Made by a program: the position numbers and the translations under genes. The notes under the pieces were generated by a model that searched no databases, was not told the origin of the DNA, and saw only the letters and a list, made by a program, of their open reading frames with translations. From Pagrus major (taxonomy: Eukaryota; Chordata; Actinopteri; Spariformes; Sparidae), in assembly GCF_040436345.1 (NCBI RefSeq), contig NC_133221.1:28874008-28938007 (forward strand): 64,000 bases of DNA. Direction: 5' to 3'. This document shows, in pieces, positions 24,733-37,050 of the stretch. Within the stretch, counting starts at the first letter, position 1. Every line of letters starts with the position of its first letter.

Positions 24733-27119
24733 GGTAGCGGTCAGGCTGTCGCGTACAAGTGAAGCGAGAACGAGAAAATGGCGAATCCTCGGTTAGGTAG
24801 CTGGCATAGTGTGGGAGGAGATAGCCAGCGCGAGGGAGGGAGTATTCAAAAGACCGGACTGTTACGTAACAATCCGGTCGAAATCCAAACGGCTCGTTTA
24901 GAGACTCAATTCCAACAGGTACAAAATATTGACTTAGTTGTCGAAACTTATGCTTAAGGGGTGGGGAGGCACTCCGGATACGCAAATATACATACTAAAC
25001 CAAGGAAAAAGTGAGTTTTGCATAATATGTCCCCTTTAAAACACTAAGAAGACTCGACACAACATGAAACTTTGCTCGTAGCATCACCAGGGTCTCTACA
25101 CATGAACACGAGCATTGAGAACATTGTTTGTGGACACAAAGTTTGCTAAAAAGAAGGTTTTTGAACAACTCACGTTAGCAGTAGCAGTAGCCGTCCTGCC
25201 AGTCGAGATGCGTCGATCCCCGAGTGCGGCGTAACATGGAGGAGAAAGCTCCATGTTACACCGGGGATCGACTCTTCTCGACTCGGAGCAAGCTAAAGCT
25301 AACGTGAGTTGCTCAAAAACCTTCTTTTTAGCAAACTTTGTGTCCACAAACAATGTTCTCAATGCTCGTGTTCATGTGTAGAGACCCTGGTGATGCTACG
25401 AGCAAAGTTTCATGTTGTGTCGAGTCTTCTTAGTGTTTTAAAAATAGCGATTTTGATGCTACCGTAAAGTTGCCCCTGCACACTATTGAAAATGAGTTTG
25501 ACCCAGAAACGAAACTACAGTGAATCTTAAAAGTGGCTTTTTCGTTGTAATTATGCTTTTACACAAAGGTTTGACTCAAGCACATTCACAAAAAAAAGCC
25601 TAGGTTGCATTTTAGCGAGAGTTTCACTTTAACTGAACTACGGACAACATGCAGAAACTAGGTGTTAACATTACTGATTTCACATTCCTGTGTGCCAGCA
25701 GCAGCTTTTGTTCTATACTTATGTTATATGAACTGTGAGTTATGAAATGAGATGGAGGTGCCCAAAATAAAGCGTCTTAACATTATTAGCAAATGCACAA
25801 ACCCCTCACCATCCTTTCACTCCTGAATTCCCATAATTTATAATGATGCAACTATTAGCTTAAATCTTGGCTAAGGTATAGTGAGTTGTGGCACTCCTTA
25901 ACTCCATGAATTGAACAAATGAGCACAAATAGCTCTCTGTATCGTCCACAATGTGCTCTAAAAGTACCATTGTATTAATTGTTTGCTGAAATGAATCCTT
26001 CGAGGCCTGGGGACAGGGAAGAGGAGGACTGCAATGAATGAGTTCCTACAGAGTCTTGCTTGCATGTAGAAGAAGCTAAACTCTTGTGAAAACTTCCTAG
26101 TTCACTTCCTTGGCTATGACCCCTGCTCGCTCAATCCCACCCACAATGACCCAGCATGGGAATGCCAGAAGAGGAGGCGGGATGAGGCTGCCAGCAGCAT
26201 TCCACAGCTCGGACTCTGGCAGATCCGAGAAACAAAAGCATCGCAAAGACAAGGCGAGGTGAAGGCATGAAAGAGGAGGAGGGAGGAGAGGGAGAGATTA
26301 TGGGTTAGAGTGAGAGAAGCATGAGATACGCAAAAATAAAAAGCAGGGAGAAAATGGATGTACAAAAAGTGAAGGCAGGGAAGTGGAGGGAGAGGGAAAG
26401 AGGAGGGATTCTTGTCGACCCCACTGCTTCTTGGACCCCACTGCTCTTCCCATGGTCTGTACAGACACAGAACCACACCAGCTCCTGTTCTCCCACAGTA
26501 CTGCCCTCATACATCAGTCACATCCTATTACTGCTGACGCAGGGCTCCCAAAGAGAACTCGAAGGGCATGATGAAATTGGGGTCAAAGTGAATTTGAAGG
26601 CACGTCATGAGGGCCATTAGGTTATGGGGTGTCTTGTAGAGCACAGACCTTTGTCTCTCCACCAGAGTGGCATCTCAAATTCAGGGCCATAAAGAAGAGA
26701 AGCCGTCAAATGATAGTTTGAACTTTTAAGCTTTGATCTGTTCAAGAATGATGTGAAGCTGTCTCTATACCATAAAAATTGGTAAATAATGCATGAAAAA
26801 AATCTAAAGTAATGCAGCTGAGTGGCGCCAAGTTTTCACTGTGGATTGAAGGCTCGTTATGGACCCTGTGGCTCTCCATTCCCTCAACAGTCAGCACTGT
26901 TACCAGCAAACTCACATGGCAAAATTGATCTGGATTTATGGATTCTCTCAGCCCCAACTTACCTTCAAACTAATCGTGGCAAACTAATTAAAATGTATTC
27001 CTGTACTTTCTGGTTCATAAGCTACAGGTTTACTAAAGTGAATTACTTGTTGATGCTTTTACATGTCAAAGGCTGAAGGTGCACATGTAGCCTCTTACCA
27101 CTTAATGTGCCTCAGACAA

Positions 27120-27148
<29 letters not shown>
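27120..27148. repeat. (CA)14 microsatellite
   Basis: An uninterrupted CA run. Confidence 0.93.
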
Positions 27149-27151
<3 letters not shown>

Positions 27152-28574
27152 CATACATGCACGTGTTTGCTGCTGAGCTGAATCCCCTCTGGGACCTCAG
27201 TCCTCTGTGGAAACCACCATGTGCCTCAAGTTGACGTTGGAACCTGTTATGCACGTGAGTTTGACCATGTGGCCCCTTTATCTCAGATTCTTCACCTCCA
27301 CTTCTCTCCTCCTTCACTTCCTTCCAAACCACTCCCCTCTTCTCTTCCCCTCCTCCACACAGAGGAGAACCACAGGAGGTGGACTTCAAGAAGCTCAGAA
27401 AGACAAAGCATTTGCCTGAAAAGATGGATTTTCCAAAAAGCCACCAAAACCCCAGGGTTTCACACAGAGAACCAAATCATTTGCAGAGACATGACAGACA
27501 CGTTTCTTGGTGGTTTTCAAGTAGCTACTGAGCTGGGTATTCTCATAAAATGGAGCAAACGACCGCATGCTGCTACTGGCAGCCATTGCCCTAAGGCGAT
27601 TGTAAATGTGTTTGACCAATCACTGCACTGCAGGTATATCGCTGTTAGATTTGTTACAAGAAAATAGAAAAAGCATAGTATCATGTGTCACACTGCATAA
27701 AATGTCGTACTATCGTGATATGCTCTCATTGAGGCTAGTGTTTTCATCTGTATTGTTTAGACATAACCCAAGACACGTTTCTAAGTGCCATCAAGTACAG
27801 AACACAGTGGGCCTCATGCAGGAAGTGTGTTCTTAAAGTAGAACAAGTAAAGAACATTAATCAAGCAGGCACACTGACCCAGCACAGACGTTTGGATCCA
27901 ACACTCAATCAGGTCCAAAGTCATGTATATAGTCAATATATGACAAGGCTGTAAAGGGATTTTTCTGAAGATTGAACAAGTGTACGAGAAAGCCTCATGC
28001 GAAATATGACAAAATAGTGAAAATGACACAGGTAGAAGACCTAAACCCTGGAATCTAGATAAAATAGTGAAAAAATACCCTCCAAACAGGTCAGCATTTA
28101 CATAAATTCCACACCTTTTGTGTTCTGTGTCATTACTGCTGCACCTCTTCAACATACAGTACTGAATTCCTCTTTTTGTGACTTTTTTCACCCACATTTT
28201 TAAGAGGTATTTCAATGATATTACACTGCACTAGTTCTATGAACTATGTGGTCCTTGACTGTGTCAAGACTGAACTTGGGAAAATGACTCTAAAATACTA
28301 TGCAGCTCATAAAAAGGAACAAGCTGCAATCAAATTAAATCTCACATTATACACACTGAGCAGTGTGAATGTAGATGTTTTAATCAATTTTACTCACTTC
28401 TCATTATATATAAAGTGAGTGATACAAATGTAGATGTTTTATTGGAATTGATGTTAACTCTATTGCTTTACATGTGTTGTCAGTTTCGTTTCATTGTTTT
28501 TGTTTGTGTTGACGTCGGGGCATCATTGCAAAAGAGAGCTTTCCCTCAGTGTCCCTCCCTGTTTAATCAATGTA

Positions 28575-28611
28575 ATGATGAAGATGATGATGATGATGAT
28601 GATGATGATGA
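28575..28611. repeat. (GAT)n trinucleotide microsatellite
   Basis: About 12 GAT units with one AAG-type interruption. The poly-Asp frame over it is an artefact. Confidence 0.92.
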
Positions 28612-31600
28612 CATTATGCATTCAATATTCACAGTAAGGAGGGAAAGATCTATCACCATATCACGCATATAGATTCTGGACATAGGTCACAAACTGTCAA
28701 TATTAGAGTATATACAGAGGGATGAGAGTTAGTTAGTCATAACAGGAGCGGCTGTGGATTAACCAGGACATTATGATTGTCAGGCCTAGTGGCACATTCA
28801 CTTCTCTGACATCAGTAGGTCTGTATACTGTACACACACACACACGCACGCACACAAATGCACCTGCAAACTAGTCTACACAATCACCTGCCTGTGGTCG
28901 TCATGATGATGTCAGTAGACTGTGCACTATGTACACTGTAAACCAACGTAGGACCCCCTCCCACACCCACACACTCTCCATCTCTGATGACGCAGCAGTG
29001 GTGCTGCTCCACCACAGTGTTTTAGCTCATTATTTAAAGAAGTGCTTCACACGGTGTGAACTACACCCAAAATGAGCGTGGCACCTCGAGAGATTGGAGG
29101 TCGGGAGAGTGTTGATGAGACATGTTCACAGACAACATCTTGTTGTGCTTCTGTACACGTGTACGTGTGTGTATTCTCAGCCGGGACTATATGCCCATAT
29201 GTGGGCATGCCTGTATTGAGAATTCATGCACGACCGAGCGTCTGTCTCCGCAGTCAAGTGAGTCTGTGTGTATGAGAGGGAGCGAGTGAGAGGATTGGGT
29301 GTATATTTAGGTTGGCTTCGATGCGGTGGGACTCCACACTGCAGGGTCTGGCTGCCAGCCAAACTCCTCTGTTACCAAGGAAACATGCTGCAGCCTGGCA
29401 TCCAAGGGGAGCAACCCAATTTAACCGTTTTTGGCCTTTTTCTGTCATAGGACACACACTGCATAGGACACACACACAGAGATACAAAAATATACACACA
29501 CGTTTCCCTCAAGACATGTATGCATACACTCTGAGACACGTACATCCTCCACCAGTGAGGAAGTTTCATAATCAATGTAACCCCAGGAAATATTAATGAA
29601 GTTGTTCAGCATTAAGTCTTTTACTTTCACTCTTTCACATTTGTCCTGCAGATCCTGTGGAACTGGTGTTGAAAAATGAGAGTGTAACACATAAATCAGC
29701 CTGCACATTCATCTATAACACATATGATTGGCCCTGAGAGGTGTTCCAGTATAAATACGTCTTTGTGCTCATGCATAGCCAATAATTTGAGTAATAAAAA
29801 TCTAAATTTCAAGTCGAATACATGCATTTTTTTCCGCAGCAGATGCAGAAGCATTCATATGTGTATTCATATGCGTGTACTGACACGCATGGTAGAATGG
29901 CAGCACATCCTCATGTAAATGCAAAGGGACAGTGCAAATACAGTATGGACAGTATGCCGTGACACAAAGAGCATGTCAGGAAAACAAACAAACAAACTTG
30001 AGGTTATCACTTCAAACTTCTGAGAACTGCTGTTCAGAATGACTTCTGAGAGACCAGTCAGTCAAAAGAGGAAGGAAGAAGCCACGTGACAGGTCTGAAC
30101 CCTGACCACGCGTCCACTCTGGATGGAGGAGATAAGGACGTCTGTTTTCTATTCTGCTTTCCCACCACTTTTGTATTCATTTCATCTCCATGTTTAGAAA
30201 CTGAAAGCGTTGTCAATTTATTCAAATTATTACCATTTGATGAGTCAAACCGGACTGAATATGTTTTATGTCGGAATGAGATTAGTGTGAAGACTGAACC
30301 ACTGACAGCTGCAGTGTGCTCTCTTTACTGATGTCAGAGCGCCCTCTGCAGGTCTGAACATTACTGAGCAAGCATTACTTGCACTTTAGGAATTCTAATC
30401 ATAAATTCAAGTTTAAGGACTTCATTATACTGGAGAGCATGAGGTGATAGACAATGGCACATATGCAGTGCATTGAGCAGTCAGATATATGATCTGTGGG
30501 AAGTGAGAAATATCTACACAGGCTGAACACAGCTTAATAGCACCACCCTCAGCTCTCAGAGAGCAAACACTGTGACTCATAACACACTGACCTAAAAAAC
30601 AACAGGGCACATTACATAAATGATGTGTTGTATCTTTGAAGTTTGAATGATTTTACACACAGTTTTTTTGCTGACAGTAGTTTAATGGAATATTTTCTCT
30701 ACTCTCTAGAACATAATTATCCAAATGCTCGCCAATTTTCAGCTCAGAGCCACACTTTGTTCATTAAAATAAATATCAACTTTTGAAAATGCAAACACAC
30801 TAAATAACTTAAACATGACGAACCTGCCTCAATATCAAATCATTCTTTAATAAAGCTCACAGGTTTGTCAACCAAGAATTCAACTGTAAAACATTGTGGG
30901 TTGTATAGTTTTGCAAATAAAGCAGTTAATAACAGTACAAACATAGCATATGATACTGTACAACCTGCATATGATAGACAGTGTGAAGTTAAATGTTTTT
31001 TTTCCTTTAACTGTAAAACATTCTACATATTTTTTGTCCAAATACATGAAAGTGAATGAGTCATCTTAATTTATGGAATGTATACTAGAGACTATCTCAG
31101 GATGGCCGTCAACACGTTGACGTGTTGACTAATGACTACTCAGTAGTTATTACTACATTATTACAGAAGTAAACCCATCTTCATACACAGACAGACATAT
31201 AAACACCTCGCACAATACTCAAAACTTCCTCCATGGTAGTTCCTGCTGCAATAAGTGACCACATTGTGTTGTGATGATACACTCACACGCAGACTCACAA
31301 AGTGAAAACATTACAAACTGACCCTGGCTGGTAAACACTGATTTACACACCAAACTGGGTAAACAGCATCCTGGAAATAGGATACACATTTCTATGCCAC
31401 AAATACCAAATATTTGTACCTCAAAACCTGGTGCCAAAACCGGGGCTTTAGTTTCAGCCAAATTAGCTTCTTGAGTAAAAAAAAACCTAATACCTGCAAG
31501 CGGCATTATTTTTGTATTTGTCTTTTACTCTTTTATGCACAGTTTTTTGGGTTTCAAGACAATTCTGCACCTCATTTCATACCAACCTCATGATTGTACT

Positions 31601-32542
31601 ATTCCGCCATTAATTTCCCTTGCAAGAAATTGTTGATAGCACATAAGACACAGTATGTAGGCACAGCGACATGTTGCATGTGCTATTATACTCCTATACT
31701 GCATGTTTTCACACCTTTAGTGTTTGTGTGCATGAGAAACATTCTTAGACTTATTTTACTGCTTTGCCTCTCAGATTCCACCGACTGACAAAACACAATA
31801 TTGAGTTGAATTCCAAGTAGGGTGTGACCTTTACTCAATAACACGCCCTTCTGTTGTTACATGAAAAGTGAACTTGCCCTATGTGAACATGAAGAGAAAA
31901 CAGGAGAGACCAACAACGACAGTAGAAAAAAAGGAAGATATATGTGGGAGAGAGGCGGTCCCTTTCCAGTAACTCCACACAGTTCCTCTTTCTGTAGAAG
32001 TCAAACCCGCCGTCATATTTCACTTTCAAAACATTGCACTTCCTGTTTTTAAGGCATTCAATAGGCCCGAAAATAAATGCACTAGACAAACCCCCCCCCC
32101 CGCCAGTGTCAGCATGACCGCACATGCTGACCTCCCTGCACACACACCGATAAAGCATTAAGCTGTGGTCGAGGTGGAGACCTGACATGTGGAGAAGGTG
32201 ACGGTGCTGGCTGCGTTTGTCTCTGTGAGGTTGTCACTCAGAGCCTCACCTCCCTCTGAGCCTGTTAACAGAGCTGACACTCCGACGAGGCCCTCAGGAT
32301 CCCACAGTCCTGACTCGTCTCTACCACTCTGTCAACACAGAGGAGGGGATGGTGTGGAGACTTACACAAATCTGTGTACCTGATGTGTGGATGACTGCGC
32401 CGTATGTGTGTGTTTATGTTAAGATTTCCCTCGTTATGCAACAATATAATGATAAGAAATATAATAGAGAAATGCTGATTCTGTTGGAATCACCTCACAG
32501 TCAGAGGATATTTTATTATGTAGTGTACTATATGTAAATTAA

Positions 32543-32840
32543 AGTGGTACTATGTAGTTTTGGAGAAGAAATACACAAACTCAGAAATATATTTTTTTTC
32601 CATAAGTGAATAAACAAGCTGTTCTCAGGGGAAAATAAGGTCCCAGAACACTGTTTGAAGCTAGAAAGGTGGCAGGGTCCGCCACATATAAACAAAGTAA
32701 AACAGTATAAATGGTGTTGTCCTTTAAGGTCAGTTTGTTTATTCAGTTTATTCAGTCATGAAAACAAAGAGAGTTTGATTATTTAGTTTGTTTAGGCTGA
32801 ATCGTTTTAAATGTCTTCCCTAAAACTACATAGTCCACCT
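32543..32840 (+). mobile_element. MITE family A, copy 3
   Basis: The left end AGTGGTACTATGTAGTTTTG follows TTAA. The right end AAAACTACATAGTCCACCT is followed by TTAG, a one-base decayed duplication. The best preserved terminal inverted repeat in the window belongs to this copy. It carries the same GGTGGCAGGGTCCGCCACAT core. Confidence 0.88.
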
Positions 32841-33114
32841 TTAGAAAGATAAGAAATATTTATAAAGTTAAAAAAAATGCTTATTTTCATAGAGAAATGC
32901 TGATTTCACTACAACTTTACATGAACCTTACACTGCATATCTGTTTCTTTTCATGTCACTGTTAGGATCACCTGACAGTCCGAGGATACTCTATTATGTA
33001 CATGTACATGTAAATGAACTGTGACCTACATATAGGGACTAAAAGTTGACAAAGAGAGAGGAATGAGAAGACTGTCAAAGAGCCAAATGTCCACTGGAGC
33101 TGTCAAAGATGTAA

Positions 33115-33116
<2 letters not shown>

Positions 33117-33182
<66 letters not shown>

Positions 33183-33298
33183 CACAGAGACTCTATATGG
33201 GGGCAGGGCAGCAGGTCCTGTCACTTCAATTTCTCTGCTTTGCTGGCTATCTCCTCTAGATTGTGAAAGAGAGGGACACCAGCCAAGACACCATCCAT

Positions 33299-33354
<56 letters not shown>
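33117..33354. repeat. Facing (GT)n and (AC)n microsatellites
   Basis: (GT)32 at 33117-33181 and (AC)27 at 33301-33354 are separated by 119 unique bases. The two runs are complementary and can form a long imperfect inverted repeat. Confidence 0.93.
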
Positions 33355-33356
<2 letters not shown>

Positions 33357-36300
33357 CAGCGCAGTCCCAGAGCAGCAATTTAGTGTTAGCGTTCAGGGCC
33401 CTGGGACCCCAGGCCCCCCTGCTGTCTCCCAGCCAAGCGTGAGTCCTGGTCCAGCAAACAGAGCATCTTTCACGGGTGGCTGCCAGTGAACACGGCTCCG
33501 TCAGCAGCATCAGCGCCAAGGAGCTGACTGGTGGAAACAGAGCAGGACTGATGACTGATGCTGTCCTCTAAAAAACATAGGGACATTTGTTATACAGTGT
33601 GGACTGTCAGGACGCTGGGGCTTTGACCCCCGTCCCCCTTATTACTGGAAACACAAGAGTCTAAGGGAACTGACTTTATCTTAGGTTGCACTTACAGTCA
33701 GTTCACCTACTTCTGTATAATACTGCCATCTATAGAGCTGAATGTCAGTTCAAATTGAATACCTTAACACTTTAATAATAATCATAATAATAATCATAAT
33801 CGTGATAATAGCTTCCAAATTTCACTCCACGTAAATATCTCTCATCTCTTATATTAAGCTCCATAAAAGCTCCCTCACACTCACTTAACCACAACTAAGT
33901 ATTCACATATACTTTTCTGATCTATTCATCAATCTGAGTTTGAAATGACGGTCAGCTGTAACACAGAACCTGGTCGTTGCAATGTGGGCTAAAATAGGAG
34001 TCCTTTGGAGTGACGTAAGTGCTCAGGTTACAGTCAGGCAAACTGTGTTCCACAAGGTGAGATGTTAATGTGTGCAGAACGTGAAGAATCCTGACCAGAG
34101 TGTCGACTTAGCTATCCAGTTTCTTCTCTCAGTGCTCAGCACATCAGACCAAGCCAGAACAGCACCGCTGACCGCTTGCCGAGGATTCTGTGAGATGTGT
34201 TTACAGAGGTGTGATGTTACAGTCATACTGCATGTCTCTGTAAAAATGCATTCTTTTCATATTGATATACAAACAGGTGGTAAAATGTTCCCTTAACAAG
34301 AGGGCAGAAGATGTGTTTGCCTTTAGTGTCACTAGATGGCAGCATTTTACTTGTTTCTATGGGCCTGGCACAGCTCAACAGCATATTTGACTGATGGGTT
34401 TGGCTTTTCTTGTGTTACAGGATCATGTGCTTCATGAGTGAGTATTTCAGTGAGCGTATCGTCAATGTCATCCAGCAGCATTCGACAAAGAGAAGATAAA
34501 AGGAGGAATCTACCCCTAAATTCCGAAGCTGACACTGTGTCATCATGATATAGATCAGCACTCTTCACACATCATTACCAGAGCTCATAAACCAGACGCT
34601 CCTTGCTATAAATATTCAGTGAATCTGCTCACACCTCTATGAGGGTATGAATAAATGCAGTTGCAGTGTTTTGACCACAGAGGTGGAATCTGAAGAGTGC
34701 TTGTAAAGTGACACAACAGAATCTCCTCATTTAACCAGGTGTTGATGGGGAAGAAGATGTCAAAGCTACAGCAGTTTCAGACGTGTGATCGCGTTGAACT
34801 TCAGCATTTTAATTCAGCACTTTTAATTCACGGAAAAAAAGGATTATAAATTTTCAAGTAGGCTGAAAAGATGTAGAAGTTTTGTATAGATCCACAAATT
34901 TCATGGTAAAAGTGACATATTTGAAATTTCTATGAAATCAACCCCCAGTTACCACAATAATTACCTCAAAATGTATTAAAAATTACCCCAGTATAATTTA
35001 ATAATGATAATATTCTGCTATTTTCCAATAAGCATTTAATAAATAACAGGAAATTATTTAAAACATTTCAAGGGAACTTTCAACTGCTTTCTGCTTAGCT
35101 TCTGCTGATCATGCCACTTCCAGCCAGTTTCTGTCTGACTTCCGCTCAGCAGGCCACTGAACTGAAGTGAGTTGTTGCAGTTTGATCTCCGACTCGTTTC
35201 CGCCTGACTTGTGGTAATTTGAAGAAAGTTTGTTAACCCTTAGATGCATGAGTGATATTTGTTTTGTATTTTTGGTCCACGCAAGAATGATTTTCTTTTT
35301 TTAAGTTCTTTTCATTTTTCACTTTTTAACATTTTCAGAATATTGAAATCATCTTAAAAACTTACTAACTTACTATAAAATTGGCAAATGTGTTGATACA
35401 TGATAATAGCACATAACTGTAATTCACACAATAGTCATGAATGACACACGCACACATACAATACATACAGTAATGTTAGCTAGATCATCGTGCAAGTATG
35501 TTATTGAAACATATCAAATATTTTCTGAGGTAAAAGATGAAGATTTTACTTACATGTAAAGTGTGGTCCACATTAAATATATTCCTGACAGCCACAGTTG
35601 ATAAGAATCAAAGGTTCTTATGAGATTCCATAGGAAATGCATGCAAATAATTTTTGACCCACTTATTGAAGCTCGGAGTAGTAATACAAAAACTAAAATA
35701 TCTTTAAATGTATAAAAGATAAATTAAAAATGTAAATGGCATCACATCAAAATCATGTTTTTTGCAGGAGTAGCTGGAATATGAAATGATAACAACTTTT
35801 CATCATGAAGATATCGCAAGAAGACGACCTCACCGGGTCGTTTCTGAAGTTCTAAATGTGATAAGTAGGATAATAGAAAGCTGGAACATCTACAGTTCAG
35901 AGGGTGTCAGAGTATTTCTGTATTTTCTTAACAACACTATCAATTGTCTTTTATTAGACAGCCACTGAGACCTTCTACTTATATTGCCACCTCCCTCAGA
36001 GTATTGCCACACTACTACCAGCCAACTTGACAGAATATCAGCTTTTCTGTCAAGCTATTATTAGAGATCCACCGCACCAGACAAGACACAACTCTACTAC
36101 AACAGTGGTTGTGTTGTGTTGACACAACACAACACACCGTATCCAGCAACTTGGAAGTCCTTAGGGGATTACAGCCACTGTGCTGTGCCTGGATCTGTTT
36201 CCAGCGCTCTGCTCGCTGTAAAATCTCTGTGGAATCTGTGTGCCACCCTGTTACCCCATGATATGAATAACTGGACAGGCATAGCAGTGGCTCAGCCTCA

Positions 36301-36744
36301 TACCACACAATTATCCCAATTAACACCAGCCACAGGGCCTGCTGTAGGCCCGGGAGAACGGCATGGTGTAGTGCTGTCCTGGATTCATCAGATGGAAAAA
36401 GGGATGGAGGGAGGACAGAGAGGAGAGGAAAAGAGAGAGAGTTCATGTTGTAATGCGACTCTGGTGTGACTGCCTGGGTCGTTGCTCCTCATTCCATTGT
36501 TTGATATTTGCCTTGGCAGGAACACGAGGTGTCATAAAACATGCATCCTGAACATAACTTCTGTAAACCCACCAGGACTTCACCCACAAGTCATCATATC
36601 TTTCTCCTTCCAGCCACCTGTGCTGCTACCACAGCTCAATCTGTCATTTGTCACAGAGGTTTGGCCCTAAAAGTACCGAGACTGACAAGCCATACAGCAC
36701 CATGGAGCAGGAGCCATATAAAGCTGCTGGAAGGGTTATTTCAG
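33355..36744. other. Intergenic, no gene recognised
   Basis: Unique AT-rich sequence. An 11-bp perfect hairpin (GTTGTGTTGTG with CACAACACAAC) lies at 36108-36133. The overlapping frames at 36015-36469 on opposite strands show no known motif. Confidence 0.45.
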
Positions 36745-37050
36745 AAACACTTTGTATTAAGGTCATTGTAATACGCATTAATTAATTGTAATGAGCCTCT
36801 AATTAGACCTTATAAGATGCTTATGCATTTATTATTGTCTTTTAAGACAATTATAAGCACTTATTAGAAACATGTTAAGAATTTAAGTTAAGTTAATAAC
36901 ATGCTAATTAACATTAATAAGATGCTTGATTACAATAAAAATACTTTTTAAGGGTTAATAATAAGGGTTAGTAATAAACCAATTATAACATTTATTTTTG
37001 GTTTATAACACACTTATAACTACTTATTAGAAGCTTGTTGTGTGATTGTA
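36745..37050. repeat. AT-rich MITE-like repeat with internal inverted motifs
   Basis: It starts ACACTTTGTATTAAGG and holds TTATAAGATGCTTATGC, GTCTTTTAAGACAATTATAA and repeated ACTTATTAGAA strings, giving several short hairpins. Its start is of a type seen in fish MITEs. Termini are not defined. Confidence 0.4.

Larger units (their letters stand above)
23510..25035 (-). mobile_element. TTAA-flanked DNA transposon with THAP exon, nested in a foldback MITE
   Basis: The left end AGGTGACATATTATGC and the right end GCATAATATGTCCCCT form imperfect terminal inverted repeats. Both sides are bordered by TTAA (23506-23509 and 25036-25039). The uninterrupted host sequence can be deduced from the opposite arm of the surrounding palindrome, which contains a single TTAA at this point; this supports TTAA as the target duplication. 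The element is 1526 bp, carries one THAP exon and an internal tandem repeat, and lacks a recognisable catalytic transposase. TTAA duplication plus a THAP domain fits the Kolobok group best, with piggyBac as the alternative; this is inference. A related end occurs at 7311. Confidence 0.75.
23319..25628. mobile_element. Long inverted-repeat (foldback) MITE, TTAA-bordered, interrupted by a nested element
   Basis: The left arm (23319-23509, then 25040-25179) is the inverted copy of the right arm (25298-25628). Ends are AGTGAAACTCTC and GAGAGTTTCACT, with TTAA at 23315-23318 and 25629-25632. A further inner stem (GTAACATGGA pairing with TCCATGTTAC, and CGATCCCCG with CGGGGATCG) fills the centre near 25210-25270. 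Without the nested insertion the element would be about 780 bp and almost wholly self-complementary. It has no coding potential; the antisense reading frames in the palindrome are by-products of it. Confidence 0.85.
25633..32542. other. Intergenic, no gene recognised
   Basis: Contains two listed microsatellites and a purine-rich block at 26260-26410. The 148-codon frame at 27221-27667 has no domain or splice support. No RNA gene was seen. Confidence 0.45.

Noticed and set aside
24461..24985. 174-codon minus-strand frame overlapping the THAP exon
   Set aside because: It is in a different frame from the THAP reading, which has clear zinc ligands and a donor; this frame shows no domain.
25096..25362. 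88-codon frame in the foldback element
   Set aside because: It reads across the palindrome, so its two halves are inverse copies; not a gene.
27221..27667. 148-codon plus-strand frame
   Set aside because: No recognisable domain, pyrimidine-rich low-complexity composition and no matching splice sites.
33117..33354. CRISPR-like alternation of repeats and unique spacer
   Set aside because: Only two dinucleotide runs with one spacer, in eukaryotic DNA.
33075..33519. Cys/Val and His/Thr repeat frames
   Set aside because: Produced by GT/AC microsatellites read in different frames.
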